From the NCBI GenBank assembly GCA_900544655.1, contig UQWE01000001.1, positions 62,001 through 126,000 of the forward strand: DNA of 64,000 nt. The letters run 5' to 3'. Position numbers and translations under genes: made by a program. The notes under the pieces were generated by a model. It saw nothing but the letters and a program-made list of their open reading frames with translations, had not been told where the DNA came from and did not search any database. This DNA comes from an uncultured Coriobacteriaceae bacterium (GTDB lineage Bacteria; Actinomycetota; Coriobacteriia; Coriobacteriales; Atopobiaceae). Below, in pieces: positions 50,711 through 60,905 of the stretch. The first letter of the stretch is position 1; every line of letters begins with the position of its first letter.

Positions 50711-52028
50711 AAAGATCAGGCCTTTCAAGGAGATACGCACGAAGATCGGAAAGGGCGCGCTCAGAATAGCGAGCGTAACGATCTCGCTTCTTCATGCGCG
50801 GGCCCTCAATTGGCGGCACAATTCCAAAATTGACGTGCATGGGCTGGTAGGGAGAAGTTGAGGGATCGGTGGCATATGCCACCAGAGATCCGAGGGCGCC
50901 CGTTCGCGGGAGCTCGACGCTTTCGGCTCCCTTAAGATCCGCAAACGTGTTAAGCGCGGCAAGAAGCCCCGAGGCGATTGCCTCCGTATATCCCTCGGTC
51001 CCGCAAATCTGGCCGGCAAACCTGACTCGTGTGCCAGGAGCGGCAAACGTGCCATCGAGGGCGCGTGGGGAGTCGATGAACGAATTCCTGTGCATGACCC
51101 CGTAACGGAAGAACTCGGCAGATTCGAGGCCCGGAATCATGCGGAACACGCGCTTTTGCTCTGGCCACGTGAGGTTCGTTTGGAAGCCGACAAGGTTATA
51201 GGCTGTATGATCGGCGTTTTCCGGACGAAGCTGCACAACGGCCCACGGGCGACGGCCGGTCCGAGGGTCAGTAAGACCGACCGGCTTCATCGCGCCATAG
51301 CGAGCGGCGTCAACACCCGTGCGAGCGACTTCTTCCACGGGTTGACAAGCGCAGAACAAGTCGTGCTGTTCAAAGTCCCTCGCAACCACCCTCTCGGCAG
51401 CAAGCAAGGCGTCAATGAACGCCTCGTACTCGTCCTTGTCCATAGGACAGTTGAGGTAATCTCCCTCGCCAGCCTCCTCGTATCGCGATTGAGAGAAGAC
51501 GATAGAACGGTCTATAGTCTCAGCGTCAACGATGGGAGCGGCGGCATCGAAGAAGGAAAGTGAGTCGCCGCCCACCAGCTCAGATACGCTACTTGCGAGC
51601 GCATCGGAGCAGAGTGGACCTGCGGCAATAACGCAGGGACCCTCCGGAATCGAAGTCACCTCGCCACGAACCACCTCAATAAGCTCTGAGGACCCAACGC
51701 GTTCGCCCACGAGCCTCGAAAACAAATCCCTGTCGACAGCCAGGGCACCGCCGGCAGGGACGGCAGCCTGATGGGCACAGTCAAGAAGCTCGCAGCCCAT
51801 CTCACCAAGCTCCGCTTTGAGGAGCCCGGCAGCCGAGTCCACGCGAGTCGCCTTGAGCGAGTTTGAGCAAACAAGCTCAGCCATACCATCAGTGTGATGG
51901 GCAGCCGTCGTAGATAGGGGCCTCTGCTCGCAAAGGCGAACCCTCACGCCCCTTTTAGCAAGCTGCAAGGCGCACTCGCAACCTGCAAGGCCAGCACCAA
52001 CAACCGTTACCGTCTCAAACTCGCTCAT
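50703..52028 (-). CDS. trmFO: Methylenetetrahydrofolate-tRNA-(uracil-54-C5)-methyltransferase TrmFO
   Basis: A 441-residue flavoenzyme forming T54 in tRNA using methylene-THF. It starts with FAD site VVGAGLAGCECALQLAKRG, then CEQRPLSTTAAHHTDGMAELVCSNS, FFDAAAPIVDAETID, LNCPMDKDEYE and RPWAVVQLRPEN, all family hallmarks. It lies between dprA and the Xer gene, as in Firmicutes (dprA-topA-trmFO-xerC), but topA is missing here. Confidence 0.96.
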   Translation of the reverse strand: MSEFETVTVVGAGLAGCECALQLAKRGVRVRLCEQRPLSTTAAHHTDGMAELVCSNSLKATRVDSAAGLLKAELGEMGCELLDCAHQAAVPAGGALAVDRDLFSRLVGERVGSSELIEVVRGEVTSIPEGPCVIAAGPLCSDALASSVSELVGGDSLSFFDAAAPIVDAETIDRSIVFSQSRYEEAGEGDYLNCPMDKDEYEAFIDALLAAERVVARDFEQHDLFCACQPVEEVARTGVDAARYGAMKPVGLTDPRTGRRPWAVVQLRPENADHTAYNLVGFQTNLTWPEQKRVFRMIPGLESAEFFRYGVMHRNSFIDSPRALDGTFAAPGTRVRFAGQICGTEGYTEAIASGLLAALNTFADLKGAESVELPRTGALGSLVAYATDPSTSPYQPMHVNFGIVPPIEGPRMKKRDRYARYSERALSDLRAYLLERPDLFA

Positions 52029-52058
52029 GTCTCTCCTTACCCGGGCGTAGCCGGAACA

Positions 52059-52982
52059 TCAGTGTCTGACATTTTGCCCTAGATACGAGTCTTCCGTTGG
52101 CGCGAATCTGCCATCCATCAATCTCGTGACAAGACCCATGGCTTCGTACTCGGCAAGAAGCGCGAGCGTTGAGGGCAAATCGAGGTCAATCAGGCGTGAG
52201 ATTTCATCCGGGAACATGGGATTGGCCACGAGCGCGTCGAGGAGCGCTCCCCTTTCTTTGGGCTTTAGCGTCCCGCTCATTCTCAATCTCCCATAATCAA
52301 GGGCAATTAAGGCCTCGAGAGATTCCTCGTCTACGACAATCGCGGCACCAGACTCTATCAGCCAATTGGTTCCGGAAGAGTTGGCTGAGAATATCGAGCC
52401 TGGAATGGCGTACACGCGACGACCGAGATCCGCCGCCTGTGTGGCGGTACCAAAAGTGCCGGATGGCCTGCCAGCCTCGCAGACGATAAGAGACCGCGAG
52501 AGCGCTGCTATGGCGCGGTTTCGTTTGAGAAACGTCCATCTCGTTGGAGGGCAACCCCAATGCTCGACTGACACCACGCAGCCTCCCGTCTCAAGGGCAC
52601 GGCAAAATAGCTTTTCGCTAGACCTTGGATAGACGACATCCGCGCCGCATCCTGGTATGACTACGGTCTTGCCACCCGCCTCGACAGCTGCTGTACCGGC
52701 AACGCAATCACAGCCGATGGCTCCTCCTGACACTACGGTAATGCCAGACTCCGCCGCCACGCGCGCAGCCATCTTGGCGCAGCTCTCTCCATAGGGCGTC
52801 GCCTTTCTTGCTCCGATTACAGACAGGCAGTCTCCAAGCAAGACATCAGGATCCCCGTAGCCCCTGAGTATGGGCGCGTCTTTACCTAAGTCTAGAAGAC
52901 TCGCAGGGTAGGAGCTGTCATCCGGCAACAACTCCCAAGAACGGAACCCCGCGCGACAAGCCGCGTAATCAACGGCCGGCAT
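52059..52982 (-). CDS. dprA: DNA-processing protein DprA
   Basis: A 307-residue DprA/Smf protein that loads RecA on incoming single-stranded DNA during transformation. The Rossmann-like core shows LSVIGARKATPYGE, VSGGAIGCDCVAGTAAVEAGGKTVVI, GCGADVVYP and GRPSGTFGTATQAADLGRRVYAIPG. A C-terminal winged helix follows. ATG at 52982 has GGGAGGCCATC and overlaps the comM end by 14 bases. Confidence 0.95.
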   Translation of the reverse strand: MPAVDYAACRAGFRSWELLPDDSSYPASLLDLGKDAPILRGYGDPDVLLGDCLSVIGARKATPYGESCAKMAARVAAESGITVVSGGAIGCDCVAGTAAVEAGGKTVVIPGCGADVVYPRSSEKLFCRALETGGCVVSVEHWGCPPTRWTFLKRNRAIAALSRSLIVCEAGRPSGTFGTATQAADLGRRVYAIPGSIFSANSSGTNWLIESGAAIVVDEESLEALIALDYGRLRMSGTLKPKERGALLDALVANPMFPDEISRLIDLDLPSTLALLAEYEAMGLVTRLMDGRFAPTEDSYLGQNVRH

Positions 52983-54480
52983 GATGGCCTCCCGTTTCGA
53001 AGCGGCACCTAAAAGCGCACGCCTCGGCAACGTGAGCAGAAGTGACGAGATCTGATTGCGAGAGATCCGCAATCGTTCGAGCAACCCGCGCAGTTCTTGT
53101 TATGGCTCTCCCTCCAAGAGCAAGACGCTCCGACATCGTTTCGAGAAGCGAGGCGGCGCTCGCATCCAGGGCACAGGAGGCGACGTCTACATCAACGGTA
53201 GCTCCATCCCTTTTCGCCTTTCTCCAGCTTGAGAAGCCTCGAGCCCCCACAACTTGTTCCAGCATTTCATTTGACCCCAATCCCTCGGAACCTTTGATGA
53301 CTCGAGCGGCGGCCGGCCTCTGCACGTCAACGAAGACATCAATGCGATCCATAAGCGCACCACCGATTCTTCCCTGATAGCGAGCTATTTCTTGTGGAGT
53401 GCAGGTACATGCCCTACCCCTATCGCCAGCGTGACCACAAGGACAGGGGTTTGAAGCCGCTATGAGCTGAAACGCACAGGGAAAGCTATATGACCCCTCC
53501 GCACGGACGAGCCTCACCTCCCTATCCTCCATGGACTGCCGTAACGCCTGAAGGACCGACGGAGAAAACTCAGGGAGCTCGTCCAAAAAGAGGACTCCGC
53601 GATGTGCGAGCGAGGCCTCGCCCGGTCTAACTGGATTGCCCCCGCCAACGAGACCCGCTCTTGACACCGAGTGATGAGGAGAGCGAAATGGCCTATAGCC
53701 AGCAGAAATATCTTCAATGGACTCACCGCAGACGGAATGCACGAGTAGTGCCTCAAGACGTTCCGTCTCGTCAAGCTCAGGAAGAATCGAAGGCATGCGA
53801 CGAGCAAGCATCGTCTTTCCAGACCCGGGAGGGCCCATCATGAGCATGCCATGTCCTCCCGCAGCGGCAATTACTAGGGCACGTTTCGCAGCCTCTTGAT
53901 CCACGACGTCCGAATAGTCAAGAGAGTGTCTAGTTCGAGTCCCCGGCAAATTTACAGGAGTCGAAACAACGAGCCTCGACACACCGAGACGAACCTGCGA
54001 CAAAGCCGATATCTCTTTAGGAGCAACGCCCCCGACGCTGGCACAATCCTTCACAAGAGCCGGGGCGCCAACAAGAGTCAATCCAAGCTCTCTCGCGAGA
54101 AGAGCGTAGGCGATGCCACCGCGAACCGAGCTTACGTCTCCGGATAGGCCAAGCTCTCCGACGAAGAGGCAGAAATCGAGGTCCGCCTTCGGCATCTGTC
54201 CGCTGGCGGCAAGTGTGGCCACGGCTATCGCGAGGTCAAGGCCCGTTCCGCTCTTACGCAGGTCGCTCGGCGCAAGGTTAACCGTAATGTGAAGGCGCGG
54301 CATCTCGAAATTGCTTTCGCGAAACGCGCAACGTATGCGATGCCTCGCTTCAAGAACAGCAGAATCAGGCATGCCGACAATCGTCATGCCGGGGATGCCT
54401 CCGGCAAGATCAACCTCAACCGTTACGGGAATGGCTTCGAGGCCCTTAAGCGTCGCGCCCCTGACGGCATAGCTCGACAT
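52969..54480 (-). CDS. YifB/ComM-family Mg-chelatase-like AAA+ ATPase
   Basis: A 503-residue protein: N-terminal Lon-like domain (GLEAIPVTVEVDLAGGIPGM, NLAPSDLRKSGTGLDLAIA), AAA+ core with Walker A GPPGSGKTMLARRM, Walker B VLFLDELPEF and ASNPCPCGHAGD (zinc-finger-like Cys pair, plus CTC), and the C-terminal Mg-chelatase-like domain. ComM helicases extend heteroduplex in transformation. It joins yraN upstream without a gap and dprA downstream, a competence-linked string. Confidence 0.95.
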   Translation of the reverse strand: MSSYAVRGATLKGLEAIPVTVEVDLAGGIPGMTIVGMPDSAVLEARHRIRCAFRESNFEMPRLHITVNLAPSDLRKSGTGLDLAIAVATLAASGQMPKADLDFCLFVGELGLSGDVSSVRGGIAYALLARELGLTLVGAPALVKDCASVGGVAPKEISALSQVRLGVSRLVVSTPVNLPGTRTRHSLDYSDVVDQEAAKRALVIAAAGGHGMLMMGPPGSGKTMLARRMPSILPELDETERLEALLVHSVCGESIEDISAGYRPFRSPHHSVSRAGLVGGGNPVRPGEASLAHRGVLFLDELPEFSPSVLQALRQSMEDREVRLVRAEGSYSFPCAFQLIAASNPCPCGHAGDRGRACTCTPQEIARYQGRIGGALMDRIDVFVDVQRPAAARVIKGSEGLGSNEMLEQVVGARGFSSWRKAKRDGATVDVDVASCALDASAASLLETMSERLALGGRAITRTARVARTIADLSQSDLVTSAHVAEACAFRCRFETGGHHAGR

Positions 54481-54878
54481 CAGAAATCATCCAGGAGAAT
54501 GGACTTGAGGTAATGCATATGCGCAGAGTCCGGACCAGTCAGGGTTACGCCAGCCACGTCAATTCGGACGTGATCGACATCCGGGTTTTGTCCGAGATAG
54601 ATATCGACCATGCGGCGATAGCGAGCAAGCTTGGCAGAATCCACCGCCTGCTCTGGAATGAGATCAGGACCGCCGCATGATAGCCTCGTTTTCACCTCAA
54701 CGAAGACGCGCTCGCCGCTGTCGTCGGCGATAATATCCGCCTCGCCAGCGGAGCAGCGCCAGTTGCGCTCGAGGACATCCATCCCGTGAGCTCCTAGCCA
54801 ACTGGCACATAGATACTCTCCCAAACGTCCGACTTCATTTGGCTTGAGCTCGCTGTATGCAACTTCCGTTAGACCCAT
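54480..54878 (-). CDS. YraN-family (UPF0102) endonuclease-like protein
   Basis: A 132-residue protein with a Holliday-junction-resolvase-like restriction fold. GRLGEYLCASWLGAHGMDVLERNWRC, the GEADIIADD and FVEVKTR segments match the D-x(n)-E-x-K nuclease core. Function is not established. ATG at 54878 follows GGAAGGGAG. Its last base overlaps the comM start. Confidence 0.9.
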   Translation of the reverse strand: MGLTEVAYSELKPNEVGRLGEYLCASWLGAHGMDVLERNWRCSAGEADIIADDSGERVFVEVKTRLSCGGPDLIPEQAVDSAKLARYRRMVDIYLGQNPDVDHVRIDVAGVTLTGPDSAHMHYLKSILLDDF

Positions 54879-54974
54879 GGGAATCTCCCTTCCAAGAAGA
54901 CGGCTTGGCAGGGAGGATGGCAGGTGGACCAAACAAAAATAGGTACCGAGTCAGACGGGAACCTGACAGCGCAG

Positions 54975-55766
54975 CTAGAAGAGTCGAGCCGTCTCCAAGA
55001 AATTTTGGCAGAAGCTAGCACGATGAATGGGCGTAAGCCCATGTTCGCGAATTGCGGCGATATGCTCGGGTGATGCATATCCCTTGGACTCCGCCAGATG
55101 ATATCCGGGATACTGGGAGTCCAGCTCGACCATCAAATCGTCACGAGTCACCTTAGCGACGATGCTCGCGGCCGCGATGCAGGCCACGCGAGCATCCCCC
55201 TTCACCAAGGTCTTCTCCTTTGGGTGAATATGAAGCGGGTTGCCATCAATCAAAACCGCATCAGGTTCGATCCCGGCATCTTCAATAGCACCGAGCATGG
55301 CTTCCCTGATGGCTTTAGCCATCCCGACTTCGTCGATATGAGCAGGCGATATATGAGAAATGCCAATCGCCTGAGCCACCGAGCGAATCTTGCCCGACAG
55401 CTCGCGCCGCTTTGCAGGGGTCAGTTGCTTGGAGTCATTGATGCCCCAGACCTTTGGATCGTCCGGAAGGGCCACGGCACAAACCGTAAGAGGGCCGGCA
55501 ACGGAACCTCGACCGACCTCGTCAAGGCCTAGGACGACGCCCTCTCCCCCAAGCTCGCGCATCAGACCGTACATTCCCTCGACGCGTACCCTCTCGACAC
55601 GCTGCTTTTCCATGTGCCTCTGAGCGACGCCACAAGCTCGACGAACCTGAGCCCTGGGGTCCTCGGCATACCGGGCCAGAAGAGCTTTAAGCTCGTCTTC
55701 GGTCGCGTCAGCCAACGTCGCGGCTATTTCTGCGGCAGTTGCGGGGTGAGTCTTACCGAGGGCCAT
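54975..55766 (-). CDS. rnhB: Ribonuclease HII
   Basis: A 263-residue RNase HII removing ribonucleotides from DNA. Catalytic acidic residues lie in GLDEVGRGSVAGPLTVCAV (Asp and Glu), then VLIDGNPL and AASIVAKVTRDDLM. The first 70 residues form a helical N-terminal extension of the long type found in Firmicutes and actinobacteria. ATG at 55766 has TTGGAGGAAGC; the open frame to 56030 crosses rplS and is rejected. Confidence 0.95.
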   Translation of the reverse strand: MALGKTHPATAAEIAATLADATEDELKALLARYAEDPRAQVRRACGVAQRHMEKQRVERVRVEGMYGLMRELGGEGVVLGLDEVGRGSVAGPLTVCAVALPDDPKVWGINDSKQLTPAKRRELSGKIRSVAQAIGISHISPAHIDEVGMAKAIREAMLGAIEDAGIEPDAVLIDGNPLHIHPKEKTLVKGDARVACIAAASIVAKVTRDDLMVELDSQYPGYHLAESKGYASPEHIAAIREHGLTPIHRASFCQNFLETARLF

Positions 55767-55777
55767 GCTTCCTCCAA

Positions 55778-55815
55778 ATAAAAGAAGGAGCCGCCCCGCT
55801 GAACGGAACGGCTCC
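55778..55815 (-). terminator. Terminator after rplS
   Basis: Minus strand stem GGAGCCG / CGGCTCC (55809-55815, 55787-55793) with a 15-base loop, followed by TTCTTTTATTT. It falls just before the rnhB ribosome site. Confidence 0.75.
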
Positions 55816-55836
55816 CCAACACGTAAAACGAAGAAA

Positions 55837-56184
55837 CTAGTCGCGCTTCTCGCGAATACGGGCGGCCTTGCCGACGCGATCGCGGAGGTAGAAGAGCTTG
55901 GCGCGGCGGACGTCACCGTGACGGACGACCTCAAGCTTGGCAATCTTGGGCGAGTGAAGCGGGAAGGTACGCTCGACACCAACACCGAAGGAGATCTTAC
56001 GGACGGTGAAGGTCTCACGAGAAGAGCCACCGCTCATACGGATGACGTCGCCCTCGAAGACCTGAATGCGCTCGCGGTCACCCTCCTTAATGCGGTAATG
56101 AACCTTGACGTGATCGCCAGGGATGACCGTGGGGATATCCTCACGAATCTGCTGACGCTCGATAGCGCGAATGTAATCCATCAT
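55837..56184 (-). CDS. rplS: 50S ribosomal protein L19
   Basis: A 115-residue L19. It has [54 protein letters not shown] and the C-terminal [17 protein letters not shown]. It is separated from rnhB by a terminator and from the upstream kinase-phosphatase gene by 164 bases in which I see nothing firm. Confidence 0.97.
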   Translation of the reverse strand: MMDYIRAIERQQIREDIPTVIPGDHVKVHYRIKEGDRERIQVFEGDVIRMSGGSSRETFTVRKISFGVGVERTFPLHSPKIAKLEVVRHGDVRRAKLFYLRDRVGKAARIREKRD

Positions 56185-56348
56185 GTTTCCTTGTCTCTCT
56201 TGCCCAGAGGTACCGCGACCATTCGAGGTACATGGGGTTTACACACGAAGGGATAGTATAGCGAAGCGACGATGGATCCGCAACGTAAAAGTTGCCGCCA
56301 TCGCCGCTCCACTTCAAGATCAATTGGGAAGCAATCCCGGACTAGACG

Positions 56349-57182
56349 CTAGATGCTCTCGATCCTTGCAATAATGTCCGCACCAAGCTCTTCCACAGTC
56401 TTCTGTTCCGTGTTGAGACAGACGCAACCGAGGTCATCCATCCTCTTGACCGCATAAACCTGCGCCTCCTCGACCTCCGCCATGACCTCATTGGCGTCCT
56501 TGTCAGCCGCAGAGCGCAGGCGGGCCTCGACGAGGGCATCAAGGGAATTGACGAGGCCAAACACGCGCTTGTGGTCAACCTCCGAGAGTTCCTCCGGAAG
56601 CTCGACCCCCGGGTCGAGCGGGAGATTTGCAACCTTATACCCAAGGAACGAGAGATGCATGGCCAGGGGCGTCTTTGCCGATCCCGTAAGGCCGACGAGG
56701 ATGACGTCAGCCTCGGGAAGATCCTGAGAGTTCTTACCATCATCGTGGTTGAAGATGAACTCCATAGCATCGACGCGTCGCTTGTAGCGGGCATCGACCG
56801 TGTGATGGGCGCGAGCCTGATTCTTTGGCTTTTCCTCAGTCAATCCGGCAAGAAGCTGAACAACGGGACCAAGAATATCGACAGAGAGAATGCCGCGAGC
56901 GTTGAGGTCGTTCCTAACCCGCCTACGAAGCATTGGGTCAACGATCGAATGGAACACAGCCGTGGAGACATACTCCTCTTCGTGCTCATCGAGGTACTTA
57001 CTCACGTCTTCGACGCTTTCAATCTGAGAGAGCCTGACCACGCGTACGGCACCGTCGCTGAACTGAGCCGCAGCAGAGAGCACGACGTTATTCGCGGACT
57101 CGCCGAGAGAATCGGAGACGACGAAGACGACGGCGGCGTCATCGCGAGCCTCGTCACCAAACTGATCAAACGTTACGTTCAA
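56349..57182 (-). CDS. Pyruvate,phosphate dikinase / PEP synthase regulatory kinase-phosphatase (DUF299)
   Basis: A 277-residue bifunctional ADP-dependent kinase and Pi-dependent phosphorylase controlling PPDK or PEP synthase. Family features are FVVSDSLGESANNVV, the VDPMLRRRVRNDLN region, ARYKRRVDAMEFIFNHDDG, and the P-loop-like VGLTGSAKTPLAMHLS (commonly VGxSRTSKTP). TTG at 57182 has GGAGGG six bases upstream. It follows glyS, a known arrangement; the dikinase gene itself is not in this window. Confidence 0.92.
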   Translation of the reverse strand: MNVTFDQFGDEARDDAAVVFVVSDSLGESANNVVLSAAAQFSDGAVRVVRLSQIESVEDVSKYLDEHEEEYVSTAVFHSIVDPMLRRRVRNDLNARGILSVDILGPVVQLLAGLTEEKPKNQARAHHTVDARYKRRVDAMEFIFNHDDGKNSQDLPEADVILVGLTGSAKTPLAMHLSFLGYKVANLPLDPGVELPEELSEVDHKRVFGLVNSLDALVEARLRSAADKDANEVMAEVEEAQVYAVKRMDDLGCVCLNTEQKTVEELGADIIARIESI

Positions 57183-57271
57183 TTCGAACCCTCCTAACCA
57201 CGGTTGATGGGACAATCCTACCTCTCGTCGCCGGCAGCGAATCAAACAAAAGGCCGACGGCGAGGAATCTG

Positions 57272-59368
57272 CTACTTCTTGCGTGCAAGCTCGCCAATGT
57301 TTGCGACGCCAGAGAAGACCGCAACGAGCTCGCCGAGAAGACGGAGACGGTTCTCGCGAAGGGTCTGGTCCTCGTCCATGACCATGACGTCAGCAAAAAA
57401 TGCATCGAGTGGCTCGCGGACGGCAGCAAGAGCGGAAATGGCGGAAGCATACTCCTTTGCCTCGAGAGCGGAGGAAACGCCCTCGCGAGCAACGGAAAGA
57501 GCCTTAGCCAGCTTGAGCTCGGACTCGCCCATGAGAGACTCATCGGCATCGCCGACTATGCTCGCGTCAGCGAGGTGGGCGGCACGAGCGAATGCGATGG
57601 CGAGATTCTCGAAGGTCTCCGGATCGTTGGCTCGGGCGTCCTCGAGGGCATGCGCAAGGGCAAAGAAGTCATCAGGAGCAGTCACGGAACCGGCGGAAAC
57701 GGCGGCAACGGTATCAGCGGAGACGCCGTCGTCTCGGACCATCTGCTGCATACGGCCAAGAATGAAGGCGTTGACGTCCGCGGCGACTTTCTCCGCGTCA
57801 AATTCGATGCCCTGGTCAGAGAGAGCTTCGAGCGCCGCTGCGACGAGCGGCTCGTAAGAGACGTGTAGACGGTCGCGCAGAATCGTAACGACGCCAATGG
57901 CAGCACGACGAAGGGCGTACGGATCCTTCGAACCAGTGGGCGGCTCGCCAATGGCGAACATGCCGGCGATGGTGTCGAGCTTATCGGCAACGGCCACGAC
58001 GCAGCCGCAAGTACCCTCGGGGAGGTCATCGCCCGCAAAGCGCGGACGGTAGTGGTCGCGAATGCCCTCTGCGACATCCTCGCCCTCGCCGGCAGCAAGA
58101 GCGTAGTAGCTGCCCATGACACCCTGCTGACTCGTGAACTCAACGACCGCGGAGCTAACGAGGTCAGCCTTGCAGAGGTGAGCGGCACGAGCGGAGGCCG
58201 CCGCCATCTTGGCCCCGATGCGCGCTTCGTGGGTCAGCGCGAGAGCGATGCTCTCGATACGCTCGGACTTGGCGAGCACGCTGCCAAGATCCTTCTGGAA
58301 GGCGACCTTAGCAAGGCGCTCGCGGAACTGGTCGAGGGAGATCTTGAGATCCTCCTCGTAGAAGAACTTGGCGTCGTCGAGACGCGGGCGCACAACTCGC
58401 TCGTTACCAGAGATGACCGTATCGGAAACGGCGGGATCAGCGTTCGAGACGATGACGAACTCGCGGGTCAGGTTGCCCTCGGCGTCAAAGATCGGGAAGT
58501 AGCGCTGGTTGGAAAGCATGGACTCGCAGATGATCTCGTGCGGGACCTTGAGGAACTCCTCGTCGAACTTACCTACTAGGACCGTCGGCCACTCGCAGAG
58601 GTTGACGACCTCGTCGAAGGTCTTCTTGGGGGTTTCGACCCTACAGCCGGGACGAGCCGCCTCGATGGCGGAAATGCCCTCGCGAATGACCGCCTCGCGC
58701 CTCTCTGCTCCAAGAACGTGAGCTGCCTCGAGAACGCCCTCGTATGCGAAAGGGTCGCTCACGACGTGCTCGCCGGGAGAAAGAACGCGGTGTCCACGCG
58801 TGGTATTGCCGCTCGTGACGTCAGCGTACTTGACGGGAACGACTTCCTCGCCGAGAAGCGCGCAGATCCAGCGGATCGGACGCACGAAAGATTCGTGCTC
58901 GGAGCCCCAACGCTGAGAACGATAGTTGGGCCACTCGATCTGAGCAATCACGTCATGGCCGAGGGCAGAGAGGATGGGCATGGCGGGGGCAGACGGAACG
59001 TTCTTCTCGGCGAAGACGTACTCGTTACCGTCCTCGGCAACGGCACGAGAAAGCTCAGACGCGTCGATGCCGCACTTGCGAGCAAAGCCCTGGGCGGCCT
59101 TCGTGGGATTACCGTCCGCGTCGAAGGCAATCTGCGTCTTGGGGCCACGGAGGCTCTCGTGAACGGCCTCGGTCTCGGTGGCGACATCAGAGACGATGGC
59201 GGCAAGACGACGCGGGCTCGAAATAACTCGAATTTCACCATGAGCAAGGCCAGCAGCGGCAAGACCGGCGGCAAGAAGCTTGGGAAGCTGTTTGGAGGCG
59301 TTGATGAAAGGGGCCGAAGGCATCTCCTCGGTGCCAATCTCAAGCAGGAAATCCTTGGTAGATGCCAT
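57272..59368 (-). CDS. glyS: Glycine-tRNA ligase beta subunit
   Basis: A 698-residue beta subunit of the alpha2beta2 enzyme, carrying the tRNA-binding and HD-like domains. It has FLLEIGTEEMPSAPF, FPKKSM-like RWGSEHESFVRPIRWICALL, the catalytic-looking ESMLSNQRYFPI, KVAFQKDLGSVLAKSERIES and the C-terminal DALR-like anticodon domain. It begins directly after the glyQ stop. Length is normal. Confidence 0.96.
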   Translation of the reverse strand: MASTKDFLLEIGTEEMPSAPFINASKQLPKLLAAGLAAAGLAHGEIRVISSPRRLAAIVSDVATETEAVHESLRGPKTQIAFDADGNPTKAAQGFARKCGIDASELSRAVAEDGNEYVFAEKNVPSAPAMPILSALGHDVIAQIEWPNYRSQRWGSEHESFVRPIRWICALLGEEVVPVKYADVTSGNTTRGHRVLSPGEHVVSDPFAYEGVLEAAHVLGAERREAVIREGISAIEAARPGCRVETPKKTFDEVVNLCEWPTVLVGKFDEEFLKVPHEIICESMLSNQRYFPIFDAEGNLTREFVIVSNADPAVSDTVISGNERVVRPRLDDAKFFYEEDLKISLDQFRERLAKVAFQKDLGSVLAKSERIESIALALTHEARIGAKMAAASARAAHLCKADLVSSAVVEFTSQQGVMGSYYALAAGEGEDVAEGIRDHYRPRFAGDDLPEGTCGCVVAVADKLDTIAGMFAIGEPPTGSKDPYALRRAAIGVVTILRDRLHVSYEPLVAAALEALSDQGIEFDAEKVAADVNAFILGRMQQMVRDDGVSADTVAAVSAGSVTAPDDFFALAHALEDARANDPETFENLAIAFARAAHLADASIVGDADESLMGESELKLAKALSVAREGVSSALEAKEYASAISALAAVREPLDAFFADVMVMDEDQTLRENRLRLLGELVAVFSGVANIGELARKK

Positions 59369-60280
59369 TTAAGCCACCTGGCCCTTCGTGGAGTAAGAGT
59401 CCTTCTTGCCCGCGACCTCGGCGAGATAGCTCTCGCAGCAGGCCTTGGCAACAGCACGGACCCTCAGGATGTAGTTAGCACGCTCGGTCGCGGAAATAGC
59501 ACCACGGGCATCGAGAATGTTAAAGGCATGGCTGCACTTCATGACGCAGTCATACGCGGGAAGCGGGAGCTTGCGCTCGAGGCAGGAGTGGCACTCCTTC
59601 TCATACTCGTCAAACTTGCGACGCATCATGTCAACGTCGGCAACCTCGAAGTTGTACGTCGAGAACTCGACCTCGTTCTCATGGAAGACGTCACCGTAGG
59701 TCATGGGCGTACCGTCAGGCAGGTAGCTCCAGACGAGGTCATAGACAGAATCGACGCCCTGGGCATACATGGCGATGCGCTCGAGGCCATAGGTGATCTC
59801 GACAGGAACGGGATCTACCTCGATTCCGCCAACCTGCTGGAAGTACGTGTACTGGGTGACCTCCATGCCGTCCATCCAGACCTCCCAGCCGAGACCCCAG
59901 GCGCCCAGGGTCGGGCTCTCCCAGTCATCCTCGACGAAGCGGACGTCGTGCTCGGCGGGGTCAAGGCCAATCGCCTTAAGCGAGCCCAGATAGAGATCCT
60001 GGGAATCAACAGGGCAGGGCTTCAGGATGACCTGGAACTGATAATAGTGCTGCATGCGATTGGGGTTCTCGCCATAACGGCCGTCTGCCGGACGACGGCA
60101 CGGCTGCGGATAGCAGGTGCGCCAGGCGTTGGGGCCAAGACTACGAAGAGTAGTGGCAGTGTGAAACGTACCAGCACCGACCTCCGAGTCATACGGCTGC
60201 ATGACGGTGCAACCCTTATCAGCCCAATAGTGCTCGAGGGCAAGAATCATGTCTTGGAACGTGAGGGCGTTGTCTTTCAT
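59369..60280 (-). CDS. glyQ: Glycine-tRNA ligase alpha subunit
   Basis: A 303-residue class II catalytic subunit. It has [78 protein letters not shown] and [14 protein letters not shown] at 60280 follows GGTAGGAGAGGC. Neither a T-box nor a glycine riboswitch fits in the 55 bases before it, so it is probably read from the lepB side. Confidence 0.97.
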   Translation of the reverse strand: MKDNALTFQDMILALEHYWADKGCTVMQPYDSEVGAGTFHTATTLRSLGPNAWRTCYPQPCRRPADGRYGENPNRMQHYYQFQVILKPCPVDSQDLYLGSLKAIGLDPAEHDVRFVEDDWESPTLGAWGLGWEVWMDGMEVTQYTYFQQVGGIEVDPVPVEITYGLERIAMYAQGVDSVYDLVWSYLPDGTPMTYGDVFHENEVEFSTYNFEVADVDMMRRKFDEYEKECHSCLERKLPLPAYDCVMKCSHAFNILDARGAISATERANYILRVRAVAKACCESYLAEVAGKKDSYSTKGQVA

Positions 60281-60335
60281 GCCTCTCCTACCTTCCTTGA
60301 TTAACGGGGCTTTCGCCCGATACGTGCCACAACTG

Positions 60336-60905
60336 CTAGATGGTACCAACATGCTCCGGAGGCCAAAAGACGAAGACGGCCTTTGACGTAACGTTGGAAA
60401 CAGGAATCGCTCCAAAGTAACGCGAATCCTGCGAGTTGGTTCGATTATCGCCCATGACCCAGATATGACCCGCGGGCACCGTGTAGGGATACGTGATGGC
60501 GCTCGAAAGCGAGGAAGACTGGGCAGGCAAAGGGTAGCTAGGCTTTCCGTCCGTATAATCCTCAGAAAGCTCGGTGCCATCAACGTAGACCTTACCGTCT
60601 ACGAGGTTGACGGTCTGCCCCTCCGTGGCGATAACGCGCTTGATAAGCGTGAGAGAAGGGTCATCCGGATCCTTAAAAGTGACGATATCGCCAGCCTGGG
60701 GCAATGAGCTGCGATAGGCGAGCTTCTCCCCCACCAGACGGTCCCCAACCATGAGAGTGTCCGTCATGGAGGCGGATGGGATGATGAAGGGTTCTGCCAC
60801 GTACGCTCGAACCAGCAGAGCGACAACGAGAGCAAGGCCGGCAAAGGCCACGAGCTCGATGAAGTCTCTAGCTGCGTTGCTATTTCCGTGAGCTGCGCGT
60901 GGCAT
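60336..60905 (-). CDS. lepB: Signal peptidase I
   Basis: A 189-residue membrane serine protease removing signal peptides. One N-terminal helix (residues 17-37) precedes the catalytic Ser46 in IIPSASM; the catalytic Lys89 is in [11 protein letters not shown], and [14 protein letters not shown] is the family box. It follows the trmD stop without a gap. Size fits the Gram-positive type. Confidence 0.96.
   Translation of the reverse strand: MPRAAHGNSNAARDFIELVAFAGLALVVALLVRAYVAEPFIIPSASMTDTLMVGDRLVGEKLAYRSSLPQAGDIVTFKDPDDPSLTLIKRVIATEGQTVNLVDGKVYVDGTELSEDYTDGKPSYPLPAQSSSLSSAITYPYTVPAGHIWVMGDNRTNSQDSRYFGAIPVSNVTSKAVFVFWPPEHVGTI

Noticed and set aside
58718..60304. A 528-residue open frame on the plus strand
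   Set aside because: Antisense shadow of glyS and glyQ, both unmistakable on the minus strand.
60281..60335. T-box or glycine riboswitch before glyQS
   Set aside because: Only 55 bases separate lepB and glyQ, far too short, and no characteristic stems are seen.
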